Source of the DNA: Clostridiales bacterium | GTDB taxonomy: Bacteria > Bacillota > Clostridia > Oscillospirales > Oscillospiraceae | Direction: 5' to 3' | Assembly (NCBI GenBank): GCA_003525905.1 | Contig: DQIA01000074.1 | Span: forward strand, 44,213-59,545 | DNA length: 15,333 nt | In this document: positions 6,918 through 13,336 of the stretch, in pieces | How the letters are laid out: every line of letters begins with the position of its first letter | Numbering within the stretch: the stretch's first letter is position 1 | Translations under genes and position numbers: made by a program | Notes under the pieces: model-generated | Told to the model about the DNA's origin: nothing | The model's database searches: none | What the model saw: the letters and a program-made list of their open reading frames with translations, nothing else

Positions 6918-8503
6918 GCTCCATCGCCTCCCCGCTCGCTCTCGGCCCGGCGCAGCTGCGCGGGCGAAACGCCGTAATATTTTTTAAAGCAGAAGCTGAA
7001 ATAATGCTGGTCGGAATAGCCGCACTGCCGCGCGACCTCGTAAATTTTCAGGCTGCTCGTCGTCAGCAGGGCGTGGGCGACCTCCATGCGCTTTTTGATA
7101 AGCAGGTTCATGAACGTGTCGCCTGCGTACTTCTTCATATTGGCGCTGAGGTAGTTCGGGCTGACGTGAAGCTGCTCGCTCACGCCGCTGAGGGAGAGGT
7201 CCTCCTCCATATACTGCTTTTCAATGGTCTCCATGGCCTGCGCACACAGCAGGCTCACGCCATCGCGCCGCCGCTCGGCCAGCAGGTCGCGCGCCGCAAG
7301 GCACAGCGCCGTGACGCGCCGCTGCAGCTCCTGCGGGGGTGAAATGGAAAACAGCGGCTCCGGGATACGGCACCGGCGCAGCAGCGCAGCCGCCTCCCCC
7401 GGCGAAACTGCCGTGTGCAGCACGCGCTGGGCCAGTGCCAGCACCTGCAGCGTCACGCTGTCGCTCTCCGCTGTGCCGCTCGATGCGCCGAAGCTCTGCA
7501 CGAGCTGCTTTTCCAGCTCCTCACGGCTGCCGGAGCGCAGCAGATTGTCCAGCGGCGCCAGCAGGGCGCCGAGGTCCGTCTGCGCCGTTCCGCTCTCCGC
7601 CGCGATCTGCGAAATGTGATAGATGCCGCTCTCGCCCGCAAAGCGCTGGGCGTCCACCGCCTCGCGGCTGGCCGCGTGGCAGCGGCAAAAGCTCGTAAAC
7701 GGGTGACTGATGCCCACGATCGCCCGCAGCTCCAGCACACGGGCGAAGGACTGGCGCAGCTCGTCGATGGCAAGCTCCAGTCCGCGCGGCTCCTCCTCCG
7801 CGATCAGCAGCGTCAGCAGACGTCCGCCGGAATACACGCTCCGGCTGCGGCAAAGCTTGCCAAGCAGCATGTCCACGGTATAGGCCATGTCCGGCGTCGT
7901 GCGGTTCTTGCCGTCCTGCTCCAGCCGGATGGCAAGGACCGTCAGAGAATACCGCTCCTGCCCGGCAGCCAGAATGCCCGCGCCGACCAGAGAGGCCAGC
8001 AGCGCGGGATCGTCCTGCTGCGCCTCCTCGGCAAAGCCGTCGAGCAGCAGCGGCAGCAAAAGCTCGCGCCAGCCGCTCTTTTCCGGCTTCTGCGGCAGCA
8101 GGCGGGCGAATTTCCGGCGAATCTTCCCGCGGATCTCCGCCAGTGCCTCCGTCAGCTCCCGCATGCTGATGGGCTTGAGCAGATAGCTGATGACATTATA
8201 CTCAATGGCTTTCTGGGCATAGGCGAAGTCGTCATAGCCGCTCAGGAAGGCGATCTGCGTCAGCGGCCGCAGCTCGCGCACCTGCTGGGCCAGACTCACA
8301 CCGCTGATATAGGGCATGCGGATGTCCGTCAGCAGCAGATCCGGCTGCAGCTGCTCGACGAGCTGCAGGGCATCAAGACCGTTCCCGGCGCTCCCGACGA
8401 GGCGGAAGCCGATCTCCTTCCACGGGATCACGCTGCACACCGCTTCGCGGAGCTCCGTCTCGTCATCCGCCACGATCACGGTCAGCAGTTCCTTCTGCTC
8501 CAT
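6914..8503 (-). CDS. Response regulator, YesN-like (REC + AraC-type HTH)
   Basis: This is a 529-residue transcription factor. The N-terminal receiver domain (about 6-125) has acidic residues Asp13/Asp14, phosphoacceptor Asp60 in LLLTDIRMP, Ser88 in FLSGYDDF and Lys110 in YLLKP. A middle region of about 300 residues is typical in length for YesN proteins but has no motif I can name. The C-terminal AraC/XylS DNA-binding domain (about 428-525) carries the second-helix signature QCGYSDQHYFSFCFKKYYGVSP. A strong AAGGAGGG precedes the ATG. It is the first gene of the regulator-kinase-binding protein operon and overlaps the kinase start by four bases. The likely target is the mglB promoter region, and perhaps its own promoter. 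Both targets are inferred from gene order. Confidence 0.9.
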   Translation of the reverse strand: MEQKELLTVIVADDETELREAVCSVIPWKEIGFRLVGSAGNGLDALQLVEQLQPDLLLTDIRMPYISGVSLAQQVRELRPLTQIAFLSGYDDFAYAQKAIEYNVISYLLKPISMRELTEALAEIRGKIRRKFARLLPQKPEKSGWRELLLPLLLDGFAEEAQQDDPALLASLVGAGILAAGQERYSLTVLAIRLEQDGKNRTTPDMAYTVDMLLGKLCRSRSVYSGGRLLTLLIAEEEPRGLELAIDELRQSFARVLELRAIVGISHPFTSFCRCHAASREAVDAQRFAGESGIYHISQIAAESGTAQTDLGALLAPLDNLLRSGSREELEKQLVQSFGASSGTAESDSVTLQVLALAQRVLHTAVSPGEAAALLRRCRIPEPLFSISPPQELQRRVTALCLAARDLLAERRRDGVSLLCAQAMETIEKQYMEEDLSLSGVSEQLHVSPNYLSANMKKYAGDTFMNLLIKKRMEVAHALLTTSSLKIYEVARQCGYSDQHYFSFCFKKYYGVSPAQLRRAESERGGDGA

Positions 8504-8532
8504 GGCTGTGCCCTCCTTGTCGTTTTCTTTTC

Positions 8533-8562
8533 ATGATATCCTATCACAGGGTGCCCCGTCAA
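8533..8562 (-). promoter_or_regulatory. Predicted promoter of the regulator-kinase-binding protein operon
   Basis: On the minus strand, -35 TTGACG (8562-8557) and -10 TATCAT (8538-8533) are 18 bp apart, about 30 bp before the regulator start codon. It is divergent from the promoter of the membrane-protein gene. Confidence 0.6.
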
Positions 8563-8607
8563 GCGAATGGCCATGATTTTTCCAAATCCCAGCAAAAAGG
8601 ATAGGAT
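8538..8607. promoter_or_regulatory. Inverted repeat ATCCTATC...GATAGGAT spanning divergent promoters
   Basis: ATCCTATC (8538-8545) and its exact complement GATAGGAT (8600-8607) are 62 bp apart. The first touches the -10 box of the regulator promoter and the second covers the -35 region of the rightward promoter. This layout would suit one regulator controlling both directions. Function is inferred. Confidence 0.35.
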
Positions 8608-8621
8608 TTTTGTCCCGGCTG

Positions 8622-8630
8622 TGCTATAAT
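8622..8630 (+). promoter_or_regulatory. Extended -10 promoter of the membrane-protein gene
   Basis: TGCTATAAT is a perfect -10 hexamer with the TGn extension, 34 bases before the start codon at 8665. No good -35 box lies at the normal distance, so this is an extended -10 or activated promoter. Confidence 0.6.
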
Positions 8631-8664
8631 TTAATGGCTAATGTTTGAATGGGAGGCCATTACC

Positions 8665-9483
8665 ATGAAGAGACTCGGGTCCACCCGTGCAGCCGCACTG
8701 CTCGGCATCACCGGCGGCGCAGCCGTGCTCGCAGCGATCCTGCGCTGGGTGCAGCTCAGCAACGATATCAAAAGCAACGGTGCCGTCCTGCAGGGGCGTT
8801 ACCTCTATCTCGTCATCGCCGCACTGAGCGTGGCCGTGCTGGCCGCGCTGGCCGTTCTGATCCGGCCGCTGCGCCGCCAGACGCGCTGGGAGGAGATCTT
8901 TTCCGGCGGAAAGCTGCCGAATGTCCTGCACATCGCCTCGGCCGTGTGCTTTGTGATCGGCGGCATCATGCTCTACTACGCATCCCTGCCGAAGACGGAG
9001 GATGAGGCCCTCGCCCTTACGCAGCTGCAGAAGACGATGAACCTGCTCATCCCTCTGCTCGGCGTCGTGTGCGCAGTCACGCTTGTTGCCTTTGCACGCA
9101 AGTGCCTGCGGCACGAGAAGCCCTCTCCGCTGCTGTATATGATCGTGAGCGTCTATCTGATCGTGCGCCTCATCGTGAATTTTCAGAAGTGGAGCACCGA
9201 TCCGTCGCTCAACGACTTCGTCTATCACCTGTTCGCCGCCATCAGCTGCATGCTGGCAGCCTTCCAGCTCGCAGGCTTCAGCTTCGGCAAAGGCAAGCGC
9301 CGCATCACGCTGTTCTGGTCGCTGTGCGCGGTCTATTTCTCGGCCATCTCCATCGTGGACTGCCTGTGCGGCCGCGCGAACGACGCCGGCATTCAGGTCG
9401 CCCTGCTGCTGACCATGGCGGCAAGCAGCCTGCAGCTGCTGTGCAACCCCGCGCAGAACGAGCCGGAGGAAGAAGCGCTCTGA
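8665..9483 (+). CDS. Unknown membrane protein with about eight helices
   Basis: I do not recognise this 272-residue protein. It shows about eight hydrophobic segments: 9-27, 47-67, 87-106, 127-145, 155-172, 184-205, 213-233 and 242-260. Loops are short, and basic clusters (RPLRRQTR at 67-74, GKGKRR at 208-213) place several loops inside the cell. The C-terminal tail is acidic (QNEPEEE). There are no transporter, enzyme or sensor motifs that I can name. GGGAGG (8651-8656) lies eight bases before the ATG at 8665. The earlier in-frame ATG at 8641 lacks a site and falls almost on the predicted transcription start. It is transcribed alone from an extended -10 promoter, divergently from the sugar sensor operon, and ends at a strong terminator. 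A link to the sugar system is possible but unproven. Confidence 0.85.
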   Translation: MKRLGSTRAAALLGITGGAAVLAAILRWVQLSNDIKSNGAVLQGRYLYLVIAALSVAVLAALAVLIRPLRRQTRWEEIFSGGKLPNVLHIASAVCFVIGGIMLYYASLPKTEDEALALTQLQKTMNLLIPLLGVVCAVTLVAFARKCLRHEKPSPLLYMIVSVYLIVRLIVNFQKWSTDPSLNDFVYHLFAAISCMLAAFQLAGFSFGKGKRRITLFWSLCAVYFSAISIVDCLCGRANDAGIQVALLLTMAASSLQLLCNPAQNEPEEEAL

Positions 9484-9490
9484 ATCCCGA

Positions 9491-9535
9491 AAAAAACACG
9501 GTGCAGATCAGCAAGGCTGCACCGTGTTATTTTCT
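9491..9535. terminator. Rho-independent terminator after the membrane-protein gene
   Basis: An 11-bp perfect stem (9496-9506 with 9517-9527, 10-base loop) is flanked by an A-tract on the left and TATTTTCT on the right. It lies 12 bases after the stop codon and could work in both directions. Confidence 0.9.
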
Positions 9536-9578
9536 GTACCGGAATATGCAAAAAACGTAGGGTACACGCATTCACGAA

Positions 9579-9616
9579 ATGCCCGCCACAGTCAACCGGC
9601 CGTGGCGGGCATTTTT
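9579..9616. terminator. Second hairpin, terminator between convergent genes
   Basis: An 11-bp perfect stem (ATGCCCGCCAC 9579-9589 with 9602-9612) is followed by TTTTT on the plus strand. On the minus strand it sits just past the stop codon at 9623 of the CmpB-like gene, though the T-run there is short (ATTTCG). It separates the two converging transcripts. Confidence 0.75.
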
Positions 9617-9622
9617 GGCCTC

Positions 9623-10048
9623 CTACACCCACCGCAGCTGCGGGGCCGGGGTGCCGAACAGGGCACGGCGCATGCCGCGGTCGAGCAGGATACCGATGCC
9701 GCACAATGGGAACCACAGGAGCGTGAACGGCAGGCAGATCTGCCCGAGCAGATTGAACGGCGCGGCGGAATAGTCCCACACGCCAAGGTGCATCACGCGG
9801 TTGACGAGCACGCCCGTCCAGAATTCAAAAAACGTCACGATGCACGCGCCCAGCGCCATCTGCGCCAGCAGCGGCATACGCACGCACCGCCCGAGGCTGC
9901 TGACCGTCCAGAAGCACAGCCCGCCCAGCAGGAACATGCTCCCGTGCGTCCACTGCCGCCACAGCAGCTCCACCGTGCAGTAGAACATCCCGCCGAGGTA
10001 GAACACCACGGCATTCTCCCAGATGCGCTGCACTCTGCTTTTTCGCAT
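9623..10048 (-). CDS. Small CmpB-like membrane protein (putative ABC transporter permease family)
   Basis: This is a 141-residue integral membrane protein that resembles the ABC_trans_CmpB family (PF06541), common in Clostridia and of unknown function despite its name. Four to five hydrophobic segments are visible. Family-like sequences include YLGGMFYCTVELLW (17-30), FFEFWTGVLVNR (73-84) and the strongly conserved-looking VWDYSAAPFNLLGQ (90-103). The reading frame stays open upstream to 10285, but the start at 10048 is preferred. It has AAGGGAAGG a suitable distance upstream, the first residues MRKSR are typical, and the upstream reading belongs to a decayed different gene. A weak promoter may lie around 10080-10110. 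It ends next to a hairpin terminator. Confidence 0.8.
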   Translation of the reverse strand: MRKSRVQRIWENAVVFYLGGMFYCTVELLWRQWTHGSMFLLGGLCFWTVSSLGRCVRMPLLAQMALGACIVTFFEFWTGVLVNRVMHLGVWDYSAAPFNLLGQICLPFTLLWFPLCGIGILLDRGMRRALFGTPAPQLRWV

Positions 10049-10104
10049 TTTGATCCTTCCCTTCTGAAATATCCTGTGGGAAGCATATCCACATCGGCGA
10101 AGAT

Positions 10105-10338
10105 TCAAACCGGAGAATGCAAAACGCTCTCCATGCGGCCTGCTGCGAATGCAACGGTCGGCTCGCCAAACTGCGTGTTGAGCTGCGTCAGCTTCACGGT
10201 GGCATTCTTCAGGGCGCTGGTCGCCGTCTGCGACGAAGGTGACGACCGTGCCGTCCGCCTTCAGGCCGATGCTGTTGCGCGGCATCAGTGCCGTATCCTC
10301 CGCGCTGACAACGATCTGGCCGCCGCGCAGTCCTTACA
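10105..10338 (-). pseudogene. Decayed fragment resembling a phosphodiester glycosidase (NAGPA) domain
   Basis: On the minus strand, one frame reads GLRGGQIVVSAEDTALMPRN followed by SIGLKADGTVVTFVADG. This strongly resembles the core PRTAIGxKADGTVVLxVVDG of NAGPA-type domains in secreted Clostridial proteins. A stop codon lies directly upstream. The expected continuation is lost, and a neighbouring frame continues as ALKNATVKLTQLNTQFGEPT and ends at a stop near 10105. No start codon with a ribosome site is present. I read it as the remnant of a larger secreted enzyme, broken by deletion and a frame change. RCC1-like repeats share the 'KADGTVV' string, so the family is likely, not certain. Confidence 0.45.
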
Positions 10339-10371
10339 GGTCCCGTCTGCATGATGAGCTTGTTCACTCTG

Positions 10372-10408
10372 CGCAAATAAAATCGGAGGACGCGTCTGCG
10401 TCCTCCGA
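10372..10408 (-). terminator. Rho-independent terminator, probably of adenine deaminase
   Basis: On the minus strand a 10-bp perfect stem (10398-10407 with 10384-10393, loop of 4, one further T-A pair) is followed by ATTTTATTT. It lies about 115 bases after the stop of the adenine deaminase gene, the nearest upstream gene on that strand. Confidence 0.75.
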
Positions 10409-10420
10409 ATATGTGCCAGG

Positions 10421-10462
10421 GGCAGCACCGCACCATGCAGCAGGCGCACGTGCGGGGCTGCC
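10421..10462. repeat. Large imperfect hairpin
   Basis: GGCAGCACCGCAC (10421-10433) pairs with GTGCGGGGCTGCC (10450-10462) with one mismatch in 13, leaving a 16-base loop. No T-run follows on either strand, so it is not an obvious terminator. Confidence 0.5.
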
Positions 10463-10467
10463 TTGAA

Positions 10468-10526
10468 TTAGGGAAGCTCTGATTAAACCGGCATCCACCG
10501 CAGACGATTGATTCAGAGGTTCCTTA
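10468..10526. repeat. Short element with imperfect terminal inverted repeats, possibly a MITE
   Basis: TTAGGGAAGCTCTGATTAA (10468-10486) and, inverted, the complement of TTGATTCAGAGGTTCCTTAG (10507-10526) match at about 15 of 18 positions. They flank a 20-base centre. The right end contains the stop codon of the adenine deaminase gene (10524-10526). The ends look like those of small transposon-derived elements, but no target duplication was confirmed. Confidence 0.35.
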
Positions 10527-12257
10527 GATGTATTGCTGCTTGATAACGTCGATGACGCCGCGGGTCGTCAGGCGCAGGGCCGGGATGACCGGCAGCGACA
10601 TGAACGACAGCGTCATAAACGGGTCAATGCCGCGGGACACGCCCAGCTCAAAGGCGCGCTCCTTCGCAGCCTCCAGCTGGTCGTTGACCTCGACAAGGCT
10701 GTCCTCGCTCATGAGGCCCGCGATCTGCAGGACGAGCTCACCGAGCACGGTCCCGTTCTCCACAACGGTGATGCCGCCGCGGTTCTCGACGATGCGGTTG
10801 GCCGCAAAGGCCATGTCCTCCTCATTCGCGCCGACGACGATGATGTTGTGCGAATCGTGCGAGATGGACGTGGCGACCGCGCCGCGCTTCAGGCCGTAGC
10901 CCTTGAGATAGCCGATGCCGATGTGGTGCGTATTCTTGTGGCGCTCCACGACGGCGATCTTCAAAATGTCGTTCTCCGGGTCGATGGCGCTGGCATAGCC
11001 CGCGTCCGTCGAGACGATCTCGCCGGGGACCAGCCCGATGACGCCGCGCGGACGGGCGTCGTGGAAGTCCTCCGCCGTCAGATGGGCGACATGGAACGTG
11101 TCGTGCGCGCGCTCGACAAGGTAATCCTCGATGCGCGGCGCTTCAAAGTCGTGCACCTTGCCGTTGCTGCACGTCAGAACGCCCTTGCGGAACACCATCT
11201 CCACATTGAAATCGTCGAAATTGTCGATGATCGCAAAATCGGCCAGATAGCCCGGTGCAATGGCGCCGCGGTTATTCAGGGCGAAATAGCGGGCGGGGTT
11301 GTGGCAGGCCGTCTTCACGGCGACGATGGGATCGATGCCGTAGTGGATGGCCTTGCGGATGAGATAGTCGATATGGCCCTTTTCCAGCAGGTCGCTCGGG
11401 TGCTTGTCGTCCGTGCAGAACATGCAGCGGTCGTAATACGGCTGTCTGAGCAGATCGACGAGTGCCTCGAGGTTGTGGGCAGCCGTGCCGTCGCGGATCA
11501 TGATGAACTGGCCGTTGCGCAGCTTCGCCATGGCGTCGTCCATATCGGAGCACTCGTGGTCGGAATAGACGCCCGCCGCGATATAGGCAGCCAGATCCTT
11601 ACCGGACAGGCCGGGCGCATGGCCGTCGATCTTCTTGTGGTGCGCCTGCGCCGCAACGATCTTGGCGATGACCTCCTTGTCGCCGCCGACGACACCGACA
11701 TAGTTCATCATCTCGGCAAGGCCCTGCACGCGGGCGTGGTCATAGAATGAGTCGATGGCGCGGTAATCGAGGTTCGCGCCGGACTCGTCCAGCGGCGTGG
11801 CGGGCACGCAGCTCGGCAGCATGAAGCGCACATCGATGGGCAGGCCCTCCGTGGCCTGCAGCATATAATCAATGCCGTCGGTGCCCATGACGTTCGTGAT
11901 CTCATGCGGATCGGTGATGACCGTCGTGGTCCCGTGCGGCAAAACAGCGCGAACAAACTCGCGGGGCGAAACGAGCGAGGATTCCAGATGGATGTGGGCG
12001 TCGATGAAGCCGGGGCAAACGATCTTGCCGCTGACATCATACTCCACCTCACCGGCATAGTCGCCCATGCCGACGATCTGTCCCTTGGCCACGGCAATAT
12101 CCCCATGGCAAAGCTCATTGGAAAACACATTGACGTAAGAGGCATTCTTCAGCACAAGATCTGCCTTCCGGCGGCCCGTGGCGACTTCGACCAGATATTG
12201 CTTTTTCATCAGCTTCCGCTGGATCCGGGCGGCGTAGGTTTCGTTGGTATTGGCCAT
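10524..12257 (-). CDS. ade: Adenine deaminase (adenine to hypoxanthine)
   Basis: This cytosolic metal-dependent amidohydrolase deaminates adenine to hypoxanthine and ammonia for purine salvage. The 577 residues match the usual length of bacterial Ade. Visible family features are the metal motif DAHIHLESS (86-94, His88/His90), VITDPHEI (113-120), EMMNYVGVV (182-190), DGHAPGLSG (211-219), SDHE (232-235), CTDDKHPSDLLEKGHID (281-297) and the C-terminal segment SRGIDPFMTLSFMSLPVIP. The ATG at 12257 is chosen because AAAGGA lies eight bases upstream. The ATG at 12266 overlaps that site and cannot use it. The gene stands alone, divergent from queH, with its own promoter. No purine riboswitch fold fits the short leader. 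The stop codon lies in the edge of a small inverted-repeat element. Confidence 0.95.
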   Translation of the reverse strand: MANTNETYAARIQRKLMKKQYLVEVATGRRKADLVLKNASYVNVFSNELCHGDIAVAKGQIVGMGDYAGEVEYDVSGKIVCPGFIDAHIHLESSLVSPREFVRAVLPHGTTTVITDPHEITNVMGTDGIDYMLQATEGLPIDVRFMLPSCVPATPLDESGANLDYRAIDSFYDHARVQGLAEMMNYVGVVGGDKEVIAKIVAAQAHHKKIDGHAPGLSGKDLAAYIAAGVYSDHECSDMDDAMAKLRNGQFIMIRDGTAAHNLEALVDLLRQPYYDRCMFCTDDKHPSDLLEKGHIDYLIRKAIHYGIDPIVAVKTACHNPARYFALNNRGAIAPGYLADFAIIDNFDDFNVEMVFRKGVLTCSNGKVHDFEAPRIEDYLVERAHDTFHVAHLTAEDFHDARPRGVIGLVPGEIVSTDAGYASAIDPENDILKIAVVERHKNTHHIGIGYLKGYGLKRGAVATSISHDSHNIIVVGANEEDMAFAANRIVENRGGITVVENGTVLGELVLQIAGLMSEDSLVEVNDQLEAAKERAFELGVSRGIDPFMTLSFMSLPVIPALRLTTRGVIDVIKQQYI

Positions 12258-12305
12258 GCACAACATCCTTTCGTTTCTGGTTTCTGCGGGGGTGGAATTT
12301 GATAC

Positions 12306-12334
12306 ATACTACCACATTTTTTATGCGTTCGCAA
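12306..12334 (-). promoter_or_regulatory. Predicted promoter of ade
   Basis: On the minus strand, -35 TTGCGA (12334-12329) and -10 TAGTAT (12311-12306) are separated by exactly 17 bp. The leader of about 40 bases is too short for a purine riboswitch. Confidence 0.65.
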
Positions 12335-12374
12335 CCGGAATTTTCCACAAATTTCCACGCCCGATTTTGTGTGC

Positions 12375-12403
12375 TTGCACAATACCCGCCTGCCGTGTAT
12401 AAT
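12375..12403 (+). promoter_or_regulatory. Predicted sigma-A promoter of queH
   Basis: -35 TTGCAC (12375-12380) and a perfect -10 TATAAT (12398-12403) are separated by exactly 17 bp. The transcript would start about 20 bases before the start codon, so there is no room for a preQ1 riboswitch. Confidence 0.8.
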
Positions 12404-12428
12404 GGAGGCACGGAAAGGAGCTGCTTTC

Positions 12429-12974
12429 ATGAACACCCTGCTTCACATCTGCTGCGCGCCCTGCGCCAACCAGTGCATCGACGTGCTGCGCACGGACGGC
12501 TGCGCCGTCACGGGCTACTGGTATAACCCGAACATCCACCCCTTCACGGAATATCGCAGCCGCCGCAACTGCCTGCGCGACTACGCCGCCTCCATCGGGC
12601 TGCCGCTCATTGAGCGCAATGACTACGGCCTGCGCCCCTTCGTCCGCGCCGTGGCCGAGGATATCGACGGCCGCTGCGTCAAGTGCTACTCCATGCGCCT
12701 GTATGCCGCCGCGCACGAGGCCAAAGAGGGCGGCTTTGATTCCTTTACCTCCTCGCTGTTCATCAGCCCGTATCAGAACCACGAGCTGCTGCGCGAGGTC
12801 GCAGAGCGTGCCGCCGCTGAATACGGCGTGACGTTCCTCTACCGCGATTTCCGCCCGCTGTTCCGCGCCGGGCAGGAGCGTGCGCGGGAGCTTGGCATGT
12901 ACATTCAGAAATACTGCGGCTGCGTCTTCTCCGAGGAGGAGCGCTACCTCAAGGCGAAGAAAATTCTGCGGTAA
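12429..12974 (+). CDS. queH: Epoxyqueuosine reductase QueH
   Basis: This enzyme carries out the last step of queuosine synthesis on tRNA, reducing epoxyqueuosine to queuosine. It belongs to the DUF208 iron-sulfur family that replaces QueG in many Firmicutes. The 181 residues show the family's cysteine pattern: HICCAPC (6-12), RCVKCYSMRL (82-91) and YCGCVFS (162-168), consistent with a [4Fe-4S] cluster plus an extra metal site. Other typical sequences are WYNPNIHP (31-38), EYRSRR (41-46) and TSSLFISPYQ (107-116). GAAAGGAG lies eight bases before this ATG, so the longer upstream frame from 12369, which runs through the promoter, is rejected. It is a single-gene transcript that converges on the barstar gene with only 24 bp between stops. 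Confidence 0.95.
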   Translation: MNTLLHICCAPCANQCIDVLRTDGCAVTGYWYNPNIHPFTEYRSRRNCLRDYAASIGLPLIERNDYGLRPFVRAVAEDIDGRCVKCYSMRLYAAAHEAKEGGFDSFTSSLFISPYQNHELLREVAERAAAEYGVTFLYRDFRPLFRAGQERARELGMYIQKYCGCVFSEEERYLKAKKILR

Positions 12975-12998
12975 ACGGCTGCCATGGCGGCAAGCATT

Positions 12999-13322
12999 TT
13001 ATGCATCGACAAATTCGTAGTCGAACGGCTCGTTGAATTTTTCCCTGAATTCCTGATTTCGCTGCAGGATCCTGCGGATCATTTCAGGGAACGGGACTCC
13101 GGCCGAGTTTTTCCAGGCCGCCGGAAGCCGATTCGCTCCGACCACCGTTACCTTACTGGCCGGACACTCCTTTGACAGTACGTCCCAAAAGGCGTCCCAG
13201 TTTTTCCCGAATCCGTCCGAAAAAACAAATGCAGTCTGGATACGCCCCCAAAAATCTTCCCATCCGCCGACCCCGGTCAGGTCAACCGTCACATGCTCCG
13301 GGCACGTTTTGTCGTTTTCCAT
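12999..13322 (-). CDS. Barstar-family ribonuclease inhibitor (immunity/antitoxin)
   Basis: This 107-residue acidic protein resembles barstar (PF01337), the cytosolic inhibitor that plugs the active site of barnase. The hallmark segment is DGFGKNWDAFWDVL (36-49), matching barstar's YYGENLDALWDCL. The two aspartates that contact barnase (Asp35 and Asp39 in barstar) correspond to Asp43 and Asp47. The barstar Tyr29 position appears to be Gly here, so the interface is not identical. GGGAGGG lies eight bases before the ATG and follows the stop of the ribonuclease gene almost directly. The 14-bp gap implies coupled translation of toxin then inhibitor. It protects the cell from the neighbouring barnase-like protein by inference from fold and pairing. 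The downstream hairpin between it and queH is weak. Confidence 0.85.
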   Translation of the reverse strand: MENDKTCPEHVTVDLTGVGGWEDFWGRIQTAFVFSDGFGKNWDAFWDVLSKECPASKVTVVGANRLPAAWKNSAGVPFPEMIRRILQRNQEFREKFNEPFDYEFVDA

Positions 13323-13336
13323 GTGGTAATCCCTCC

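Larger units (their letters stand above)
10049..10523. other. 475-bp stretch without an intact gene
   Basis: The gap between the CmpB-like gene and adenine deaminase holds a decayed coding fragment (10105-10338) and three inverted-repeat structures (10384-10407, 10421-10462 and 10468-10526). No complete reading frame with a ribosome site and recognisable protein was found on either strand. It looks like an erosion or insertion site. Confidence 0.7.

Noticed and set aside
5094..6977. Very long plus-strand open frame (627 residues) across the kinase gene
   Set aside because: It is antisense to a kinase with all catalytic motifs intact. The His/Asp/Arg/Val-rich translation is typical of an antisense shadow in GC-rich DNA.
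10049..10285. N-terminal extension of the CmpB-like protein to 220 residues
   Set aside because: The extension reads through a decayed NAGPA-like fragment. The start at 10048 has a ribosome site and fits the family length.
10533..11750. Long plus-strand frame opposite adenine deaminase
   Set aside because: Antisense shadow of a clearly recognisable amidohydrolase. It has no ribosome site or family features.
12258..12428. Purine or preQ1 riboswitch in the ade-queH gap
   Set aside because: Predicted leaders are only about 40 and 20 bases long and no matching fold was seen.
12975..12998. Terminator hairpin GCTGCCATGGCGGC between queH and the barstar gene
   Set aside because: The stem is only about five pairs with a G-T wobble and a poor T-run, so it is too weak to call.
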